This document shows positions 7,557 through 13,740 of a stretch of DNA of 17,299 nt, one piece after another. The DNA comes from Chitinophagaceae bacterium. GTDB lineage: Bacteria > Bacteroidota > Bacteroidia > Chitinophagales > Chitinophagaceae. The notes beneath the pieces are model-generated. The model was given only the letters and a program-made list of their open reading frames with translations, searched no databases and was not told the DNA's origin. The translations under genes and the position numbers were made by a program. The first letter of the stretch is position 1, and each line of letters begins with the position of its first letter. The DNA is taken from contig CANIMM010000037.1 in NCBI GenBank assembly GCA_947468255.1, positions 1-17,299 of the forward strand. Reading direction: 5' to 3'.

Positions 7557-7603
7557 GAATTGCCATTACGAGCCGCTGCAGCAATTTTACAAATTAGCAA
7601 TTC
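7557..7603. repeat. Inverted repeats just downstream of scpA
   Basis: GAATTGC at 7557-7563 can pair with GCAATTC at 7597-7603. Alternatively AATTGC at 7558-7563 can pair with GCAATT at 7581-7586, which is followed by TT. The two pairings are mutually exclusive. The second could be a weak scpA terminator, but the T-tract is too short for confidence. Confidence 0.22.
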
Positions 7604-7696
7604 ATCGAAACCCCTACTATGAAAGGGCAAAATTGTCATACCTTCTGATTGGCATCCTATTGGATGATTAAATACTGAATAGTAAAATACAAGATC

Positions 7697-8407
7697 ATGA
7701 AAACAATCATTCACAAAGCTTCAGATAGAGGCTCAGCAGACTATGGCTGGTTGAAGCCCAATTTTTATTTTAGTTTTGGCCAGTATTACAATCCGGAGAA
7801 AGTTCATTTTGGAATGCTGCGTGTATTAAATGACGACTTCATCGCCGGAGGCGGTAAGTTTCAAACGCATCCGCACGACAATATGGAGATCGTAACCATT
7901 CCATTTACAGGAGCATTAGAACATCGAGACAGTACAGGTGGAGCAGGACTGATACAAGCTGGAGATATTCAAATAATGAGTGCCGGAACAGGAGTTGAAC
8001 ATTCCGAAGCGAATGCATCTGCAACCCTACCCGTTACACTTTTTCAGATTTGGGTTTTCCCAAAAGTAAAAAACATTACCCCCCGATACGACCAGCGAAG
8101 CTTTGACATAGCTGACCGAATAGACCAATGGCAGGTAGTGGTATCGCCTAGGGAGGAAGATAAAGCTTTATGGATTAACCAAGATGCACGTTTTGCACTA
8201 ACCAATTTAAGCGCCGGCAAAACTTTATTGTATAAAAATGCATTTAAAGGCAATGGCGTATACTTGGTTGTAATTGGTGGATCTGTAAAAATAAACGATA
8301 TTTCCCTTGAAAAAAGGGACGCCCTAGGCATTTCAGAGACAGATAGCTTTTCCGTTACCGCAAGTGAAGACGCTGAGTTGCTGGCAGTGGAAATACCAAT
8401 GAATTAA
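7697..8407 (+). CDS. Pirin family protein (YhhW-like bicupin)
   Basis: This 236-residue cytoplasmic bicupin belongs to the pirin family. The N-terminal cupin has the full metal site: H58 and H60 in QTHPHDNMEI, and H102 and E104 in GVEHSEAN, at almost the same numbers as in E. coli YhhW. Some YhhW-type pirins show quercetin 2,3-dioxygenase activity in vitro, but physiological substrates are generally unknown. The C-terminal cupin (about 150-236) is more degenerate, as in the family. The ATG at 7697 gives the standard beginning. The 146-bp upstream region has no TAnnTTTG match; it holds a small CATCC-TATT-GGATG hairpin shortly before the gene. It is followed by 128 bp that carry the putative control region of the next operon, so I treat it as a separate unit. 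Confidence 0.9.
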   Translation: MKTIIHKASDRGSADYGWLKPNFYFSFGQYYNPEKVHFGMLRVLNDDFIAGGGKFQTHPHDNMEIVTIPFTGALEHRDSTGGAGLIQAGDIQIMSAGTGVEHSEANASATLPVTLFQIWVFPKVKNITPRYDQRSFDIADRIDQWQVVVSPREEDKALWINQDARFALTNLSAGKTLLYKNAFKGNGVYLVVIGGSVKINDISLEKRDALGISETDSFSVTASEDAELLAVEIPMN

Positions 8408-8440
8408 TTTGTTTCGTTTACCCCATTAAAAAGAAAGTAA

Positions 8441-8468
8441 TTGTCGGATTTTACTTAGCTTAGTTTTA
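8441..8468 (+). promoter_or_regulatory. Candidate promoter of the tandem barrel-protein operon
   Basis: TTG at 8441-8443 is followed after 17 bases by TAGTTTTA at 8461-8468, one base away from the -7 consensus TAnnTTTG. Spacing is within the accepted range for Bacteroidota promoters. The transcript would start about 8473-8476 and carry the inverted repeat at 8479-8512 in its leader. Confidence 0.28.
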
Positions 8469-8478
8469 TTAAATTATA

Positions 8479-8512
8479 AATTCAGTAAATCGGTTACTGC
8501 AAGTACTGAATT
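8479..8512. repeat. 9-bp inverted repeat in the leader of the barrel-protein operon
   Basis: AATTCAGTA at 8479-8487 and TACTGAATT at 8504-8512 are perfect inverted arms with a 16-base spacer. The spacer contains another TACTG (8495-8499) that can pair with CAGTA (8483-8487) instead. The element ends 23 bases before the ATG at 8536. It could be an operator or a leader RNA hairpin. Confidence 0.5.
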
Positions 8513-8535
8513 ACTTCAAAAAAAGTCCTAGTTAT

Positions 8536-9714
8536 ATGAAAATAAATGTCGCCTTTTCTGTGGTTTTGATATTTATAGGCTCAATCATCCAAGCACAAAT
8601 TTCGAAAACTATTCCAATGGTCGTATGGGCCGGAATACCGAAATCGGAAATGAATGAATATCGGTTTAAAGAATTGAAGCAGATGGGTGCCACCATCGCC
8701 ATCGCACAATACGAAAATATTGCAGACTTTGAAAAGGCGCTCTCTCTAGCTCAAAATGCTGGATTGAAATTGATCGCTTCTTGTCCTGAGTTAAAAACCA
8801 ATCCTGAGGCCACCACCCAACAATTAAAAAATCATCCTGCTTTATATGGTTACTATATTCAAGATGAGCCACTCAGAAAAGATTTTGAAGAACTAGGGGT
8901 TTGGGTAAAAAAAATAAAAGCGTCGGACCCTGCTCATATCTGTTTTGTTAATTTAATAGCCAGTATACATCCAACTTATACAAAAGCTTTGGGAACCAAT
9001 TCATACCAGGAATATATTCAAGACTTTGCTAAAATCGTTCCGCAAGATCTGCTGTCTTTTGATTTTTATCCAATTCTTACCGAAGCCATTCATGAAAATT
9101 GGTATGAAGGCTTAGGTATTTTTAGTAAAGAAAGTGCTTCACTCAAAAAACCATTCTGGGGATTTGCCTTAGCAAGTTCTTATAATGATTTACATCCAAT
9201 ACCAACCATACCTGCTTTGCGATTACAAGCCTACAGTAATTTGGCTTATGGAGCACAAGGCATCGAGTTATGGGCCTACTGGATGTCGGAGGGGCTAAGG
9301 TCAGCTCCCATCAGTCTAGATGGTAAAAGAACCTTTGTGTATGAAAGGATCCAAGCTTTATCGAAAGAAATGCAACCTTATGCAGCTGTTTTTATGGGGT
9401 CTAAATTAATTGCTGTTAATCATACGGGGGTAGTTGTTCCAAAAGGAACTACCCAATTAATGAAATTGCCCGATCCAATTAAAGTATTTGATGCAGAGGA
9501 GGCGCTGGTGTCTAACTTAGAAAATGGTGCCTACTCATATTTTATTGTGATTAATAAAAACTTACATCACTCAATGCCAATGGTTATTTTAACAGATGAT
9601 GGCGTTGAAAGAATTGCAAAAGATGGCACCGCTAGTCCAGCAAAAAATTATTCACCTAATCTAGAAATTGAGCCTGGCGATATGGCTATTTTTAGATACC
9701 CTACCAAAAAATAA
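8536..9714 (+). CDS. Secreted glycosidase-like TIM-barrel protein, first of two tandem paralogues
   Basis: This 392-residue exported protein has a signal peptide (1-20, ending SIIQAQ). The mature part reads as a (beta/alpha)8 barrel followed by a beta-rich C-terminal domain. Barrel strands can be placed by motif: IPMVVWAGI, ATIAIAQY, LKLIASCPEL (E85), LYGYYIQDEP (D110, E111), HICFVNL, LLSFDFYPI (D176), PFWGFALASS and GAQGIELWAYW (E244). The strand-4 'DEP' resembles the acid/base position of glycosidases. Strand 7 lacks the glutamate that serves as nucleophile in clan GH-A. The C-terminal domain (about 285-392) ends with IEPGDMAIFRYP, typical of beta-sandwich domains appended to glycoside hydrolases. 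I do not recognise a named family. It begins a tight operon, with its paralogue 6 bp downstream. A glycan-active periplasmic or secreted enzyme is the likeliest role; a catalytically dead binding protein is possible. Confidence 0.72.
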   Translation: MKINVAFSVVLIFIGSIIQAQISKTIPMVVWAGIPKSEMNEYRFKELKQMGATIAIAQYENIADFEKALSLAQNAGLKLIASCPELKTNPEATTQQLKNHPALYGYYIQDEPLRKDFEELGVWVKKIKASDPAHICFVNLIASIHPTYTKALGTNSYQEYIQDFAKIVPQDLLSFDFYPILTEAIHENWYEGLGIFSKESASLKKPFWGFALASSYNDLHPIPTIPALRLQAYSNLAYGAQGIELWAYWMSEGLRSAPISLDGKRTFVYERIQALSKEMQPYAAVFMGSKLIAVNHTGVVVPKGTTQLMKLPDPIKVFDAEEALVSNLENGAYSYFIVINKNLHHSMPMVILTDDGVERIAKDGTASPAKNYSPNLEIEPGDMAIFRYPTKK

Positions 9715-9720
9715 TTTCAA

Positions 9721-10977
9721 ATGAATCGATTGATAACCCTTTTATTTATCCTGCTTAGTTTTCATAGTATCGCTCAAGAATCTTGGAAAAAAAATGGATT
9801 GATACCTACCATGTCATGGGGTGGAATATCCGAAACTGAAATTTCCGAATCTAGTTATCGAAAATTAAAAGAAGTAGGCGTAACAATAGATATTGCTTTT
9901 TTTTCAAAGGCAGATGCGATTGCCGCAGGATTGGATGCTGCACAAAAAGCAGGTGTTAAATTAATGATATCCTGCCCTGAATTAAAATCAGCTACTGAAA
10001 AAACAGTAAAGCGTTTCATGACTCACCCTGCATTAGAAGGATATTATTTAGGTGATGAACCAAGCAAAAATCAATTTGAAGATTTAAAAAACTGGAATAA
10101 TTTAATTCAATCCATTGATCAAAAACATTATTGCTTTGTAAATCTATATCCCAATATCAATTCCAACCAAAGCAAATTTGGTACTAAAAATTACCAAGAA
10201 TATGTGGATGATTTTGACAAGGCCTTTCCAGCACCTTATTTAACTTTTGATTTTTATCCAATTGTAGACCAGGCTTTGCATCCAAGGTGGTATGAAAATT
10301 TAGAGTTTTTTGCAAATAAATACCAAAAAGAAGGTAGACCATTTTGGGCCTTTGCTTTAACCACTTCTTACTTGGCTTATTCCAATGATGCCGTTCAACC
10401 TTCCTTAGAAGATTTTTATCAATTGTACAAAACGTACAAACCTGAAAAAACCTATGTTCATGGTATTCCTACTTTAGCTGATTTGCGATTACAGGTTAAT
10501 TCGAATTTAGCCTATGGTGCACAAGGGATAGAATATTGGAGCTTTAGAGGATTTGGTTCCCCATTAGACGCACAGGGAAAGCGAACCATAGTGTTTGAGC
10601 ATTTACAAAAATTAAATGGCGAAATTCAAAACCTTTCTGACATCTTTCTTGGCTCTAAGCTAGTATCAGTAGCCCATACAGGCTTGCAAATTCCTAACGG
10701 TACGAAGCGTTTAGGCAAGCTTCCTGCCTGCATTAAATTATTAGAAACGCAAGGCGAAGGGGCGATTGTTTCCTGGTTGGAAAACGGAAAAAACTCATTC
10801 CTAGTCATTGTGAATCGTGATTTTAAACAAAAGATGAAATTGATAATTTCTACTGCCGATGATGTTAAGCGTGTAATGAAAACAGGTGAAACGGTAGCGG
10901 CTCAAGAATTTGCTCCAGTTACAGAAGTAGAACCAGGTGATATGCTCATCTATATGGTTCCCACCAATAAAAAATAA
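9721..10977 (+). CDS. Secreted glycosidase-like TIM-barrel protein, second tandem paralogue
   Basis: This 418-residue exported protein has a signal peptide (1-19, ending HSIAQ) and is clearly paralogous to the preceding gene along its whole length. The same barrel motifs recur: IPTMSWGGI, LMISCPEL (E87), LEGYYLGDEP (D112, E113), YCFVNLYPN, LTFDFYPI (D177), PFWAFALTTS and GAQGIEYWSF (E271), then a C-terminal beta domain ending VEPGDMLIYMVP. It differs by an insert of about 30 residues (roughly 220-248, rich in Tyr, Lys and acidic residues) between strands 7 and 8. This would sit beside the barrel mouth and could change substrate choice. The gene starts 6 bp after its paralogue and ends 10 bp before the DUF3748 lipoprotein gene, so cotranscription is very likely. 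Function is inferred only from the fold-level resemblance to glycoside hydrolases. Confidence 0.72.
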   Translation: MNRLITLLFILLSFHSIAQESWKKNGLIPTMSWGGISETEISESSYRKLKEVGVTIDIAFFSKADAIAAGLDAAQKAGVKLMISCPELKSATEKTVKRFMTHPALEGYYLGDEPSKNQFEDLKNWNNLIQSIDQKHYCFVNLYPNINSNQSKFGTKNYQEYVDDFDKAFPAPYLTFDFYPIVDQALHPRWYENLEFFANKYQKEGRPFWAFALTTSYLAYSNDAVQPSLEDFYQLYKTYKPEKTYVHGIPTLADLRLQVNSNLAYGAQGIEYWSFRGFGSPLDAQGKRTIVFEHLQKLNGEIQNLSDIFLGSKLVSVAHTGLQIPNGTKRLGKLPACIKLLETQGEGAIVSWLENGKNSFLVIVNRDFKQKMKLIISTADDVKRVMKTGETVAAQEFAPVTEVEPGDMLIYMVPTNKK

Positions 10978-10987
10978 ATCCTTTTAA

Positions 10988-12361
10988 ATGAAAAAAATAC
11001 TAGTTTTTTTATTTCTAATTTATTCAATCAGCGCTTGTAAAAACATGTCTACTTTACCTGAAAAGCAAATCACTACCGATCTAAGTTATAACCATGATTT
11101 GGATAACAACGATAATTTTTCTCCAGATAATCAATGGCTAGTGTATGATACGAGAACGGATTCTGGGGGCATTGCGATTTCTAGCAAGATCGAAAAAGTG
11201 AATGTAAAAACGGGAGAAAAAAAGACCTTATACGAAATTCCAAATAACCATGCTTGGGGCCCCGGAGCTGCTGCGGTTAGTTATTCCCCTGTCGATTTTT
11301 CTGTAGTGTTTATTCATGGTTTAAAAAACAGTACAGAGAAAAACCCTTATCAACAATGGAGAAGGACAGGTATTATTGTGAATGAAAAAAATCCTGGACA
11401 ACCTATTTATATGGATGCTAGAAATGTAGATTCTCCTTTTACTGTAGGCGCATTACGCGGAGGCACGCATCGCCATGAATTTAGTGGCGACGGAAATTGG
11501 ATTGGCTTTACTTACAATGATGCGATCATGCATTCTTTGGAAGAAAAGACAGAAGAAAAACATAATCTTAGAACGATTGGTGTGTCCAAAAGAAATAGCA
11601 AAGTAGAGGTGGCTAATTTAAATAACGGAGAAAATAATTCTGGAGAATGGCATAGTGCCATTGTTGTAAAAGTTATTGCTAATCCTACACCCGGTTCTGA
11701 TGAAATCAGCAACGCCGCGGGTGATAGCTGGGTTGGAAAAATAGGCTATCCACTAAAAAATGGAGCCTATCAAATTGCGAGAGGATTTATAGGGTCTGTA
11801 AAAGACAAAAAAGGCAATCTAGTCAACGAGGTTTTTATAGTAGATATTCCAAACGATATAACTAAAGTGGGGTCCTTAGGCCCACTGGAGGGAACGATGC
11901 AAGAAATGCCAGCTCCACCATTGGGCGCTATACAAAGACGATTAACCTTTACAGCTGAAACCAATCATCCAGGTTGTGTGGGTGTAGTGAGAAGTGATTT
12001 ATCAGGAAAAAATTTAGCCTATTTAGCAACTGATGCAAAAGGCATCAAACAAATTTTCACTATATCTCCAGAAGGAGGAACCCCTAAACAAATTACGGAA
12101 CATACTTCCAATGTTCAAGGATTTGTTCGTTGGCATCCAGACGGGAAGCGCCTTTTTTACGTTCAAGAAGGAAGAGTTGCTCAATGTGAAATAGGAGCTG
12201 GTTCCTTTACTGACCGAATGAAATACTTGACCGCCTTTAATAAAAAAGAGCCGACCAATATTGTTGTTTCTCATGATGGGAAAACCCTTGCATTTAACCG
12301 AAAACTAAGTGACTCAAAAGGCCAAGATATTAAGCAGATATTTGTAATTGAATTGCCATAA
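10988..12361 (+). CDS. DUF3748 (YidR-like) beta-propeller lipoprotein
   Basis: This 457-residue protein has a lipoprotein signal (1-16, lipobox ISAC with the acylated Cys at 17), so it should be anchored in the cell envelope, unlike cytoplasmically annotated E. coli YidR. The body is a TolB-like propeller: repeated strand-turn signatures such as NFSPDNQWLVYDTR (43-56), FSGDGNWIGFTYND (165-178), VRSDLSGKNLAYLATD (334-349), WHPDGKRLFYV (382-392) and VSHDGKTLAFNR (427-438). The central GALRGGTHRHEF (154-165), NPTPGSDEI (232-240), GPLEGTMQEMPAPPLGAIQRRLTF (298-321, quoted here in outline) and WRRTGIIV (124-131) correspond to what I remember as DUF3748 hallmarks. The domain's function is unknown. 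Ten bases separate it from the upstream barrel gene, so it probably acts with the two secreted barrel proteins, perhaps as a surface or periplasmic ligand-binding or hydrolytic partner. It converges on the sterol desaturase gene with only 16 bp between the stops. Confidence 0.8.
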   Translation: MKKILVFLFLIYSISACKNMSTLPEKQITTDLSYNHDLDNNDNFSPDNQWLVYDTRTDSGGIAISSKIEKVNVKTGEKKTLYEIPNNHAWGPGAAAVSYSPVDFSVVFIHGLKNSTEKNPYQQWRRTGIIVNEKNPGQPIYMDARNVDSPFTVGALRGGTHRHEFSGDGNWIGFTYNDAIMHSLEEKTEEKHNLRTIGVSKRNSKVEVANLNNGENNSGEWHSAIVVKVIANPTPGSDEISNAAGDSWVGKIGYPLKNGAYQIARGFIGSVKDKKGNLVNEVFIVDIPNDITKVGSLGPLEGTMQEMPAPPLGAIQRRLTFTAETNHPGCVGVVRSDLSGKNLAYLATDAKGIKQIFTISPEGGTPKQITEHTSNVQGFVRWHPDGKRLFYVQEGRVAQCEIGAGSFTDRMKYLTAFNKKEPTNIVVSHDGKTLAFNRKLSDSKGQDIKQIFVIELP

Positions 12362-12377
12362 TATCTTTGTAGCGCCT

Positions 12378-13637
12378 TTATTTAGCAGGTACTAATTGAT
12401 TTTTGGGTTGACAAAAGAAATACACTAAAATGGTAGAGACAGCAAAATAAACAATTAAGGCTGGAGCAATCAATGGGGATAATTGATTTGTTCCAAACCA
12501 GTCGCCGGATTGAATAATCCATACTATACCAGCTGCATTTTTTACCGCTTCGAGTAACCAAACTTTTTGATTTCCATCCATTAAGTCAGTTAGCGCATAG
12601 ATATGAACAAAAATAAAAGCTCCATAAATAAAAATGTTGGGAGATCCAATACTCGCCAGATGGCCATAGAGATAGGAGACAATTAAAAGGAGGCTGAAAA
12701 GCTGAATCCACAAATAGACCTTTAACGATTTAGAAACGGTCGTTTCGTATTTTTCGAAATGATAAACATCTTCGATCTTGTAAATTGGGTAAGTTTCGGC
12801 AACGTCTTTTGGACGCCAACCCAGCGGCATGAACCAAATACGGAGTTTATCCTTCCAGCTTTGAGCATGCCAAGCATCCTGAATGAGTAACCAAAGATGT
12901 AAAAAATTAATTTTGATTGGATTCCAGGTACGAACGGGGCTTGTAACTCCATAAACGGCGGGGATGTCAGCTCTTTCTTCTTGGAATGTTCCAAACCATT
13001 TATCCCAAAAAATAAATATCTGCCCAAAATTTTTATCAAGGTATTCAGGATTGATTGCGTGATGAACGCGGTGATGCGCTGGCGTAACAATAATTTTTTC
13101 TAGCCAACCCATTTTTTTGATATGACAGGTATGATACCATAATTGGGCAAATAAATGAAGAGGGCCGATTACAGCAATTACTTTTGGAGGTACGCCTAAT
13201 ACCGCTGCCGGCAACAATAAAAAAGTGAAAATGCGAATAAATACAGAAATACTTTGTCTAAGTGCACAGGCTAAATTAAATTGCTCACTGCTGTGATGCA
13301 CTAAATGATTATTCCAAAAAATATTATAAGTATGATTAATTCGGTGCCCCCAATATCCTGCAAAATCGAGCGCCATAAAAGCAATAAAATACAATGCAAT
13401 ACTAGATTGAACTTGTATCAAATTAAAATGTGCTAGTAACCATGGATAAGACAATATTCCAATGCTTAGGCCTAGTACATCCTTAGTAGAGTTCGTTACC
13501 CCAGAGCTTAAACTTGAAATCATGTCGATGGTTTCTACAGTTTCATAGCCTTTGTACCAACCATACCATTTTTCGAATAACACCAAAAATAAAAATAGGG
13601 GGGTAACAATCACTAAAATATTTCCGTAAGTTTCCAT
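12378..13637 (-). CDS. Sterol desaturase / fatty acid hydroxylase superfamily membrane protein, AGMO-like
   Basis: This 419-residue integral membrane di-iron protein has the complete histidine boxes: H98xxxH102, H111xxH114H115 (in HLVHHSSEQFN) and H188H189xxH192H193 (in TPAHHRVHH), plus the superfamily ending NFGQIFIFWDKWFGTF (203-218). The block HHSSEQFNLACALRQS closely resembles the corresponding segment of animal alkylglycerol monooxygenase (TMEM195/AGMO), which cleaves ether lipids using tetrahydrobiopterin. Hydrophobic segments flank the boxes, and a further group of helices follows at about 315-410. Bacterial members are mostly uncharacterised; the substrate could be an ether lipid, fatty acid, carotenoid or sterol-like lipid. 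It lies 103 bp downstream of dxs on the same strand, but no functional tie is proven. The ATG at 13637 gives a membrane-entering N-terminus. Confidence 0.87.
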   Translation of the reverse strand: METYGNILVIVTPLFLFLVLFEKWYGWYKGYETVETIDMISSLSSGVTNSTKDVLGLSIGILSYPWLLAHFNLIQVQSSIALYFIAFMALDFAGYWGHRINHTYNIFWNNHLVHHSSEQFNLACALRQSISVFIRIFTFLLLPAAVLGVPPKVIAVIGPLHLFAQLWYHTCHIKKMGWLEKIIVTPAHHRVHHAINPEYLDKNFGQIFIFWDKWFGTFQEERADIPAVYGVTSPVRTWNPIKINFLHLWLLIQDAWHAQSWKDKLRIWFMPLGWRPKDVAETYPIYKIEDVYHFEKYETTVSKSLKVYLWIQLFSLLLIVSYLYGHLASIGSPNIFIYGAFIFVHIYALTDLMDGNQKVWLLEAVKNAAGIVWIIQSGDWFGTNQLSPLIAPALIVYFAVSTILVYFFCQPKNQLVPAK

Positions 13638-13740
13638 AGTCTGATGTAGAATTAAACATTTTAATCGAAAAATGAACTTATTGCTTGAACAAATAACTTA
13701 ACAAAAGCCGTGAACGAAATACTAAATGTAAGGAGCCACT

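Noticed and set aside
12722..13090. 122-codon minus-strand frame inside the sterol desaturase gene
   Set aside because: It is in another frame of a gene whose own frame has all three histidine boxes, with no motif of its own.
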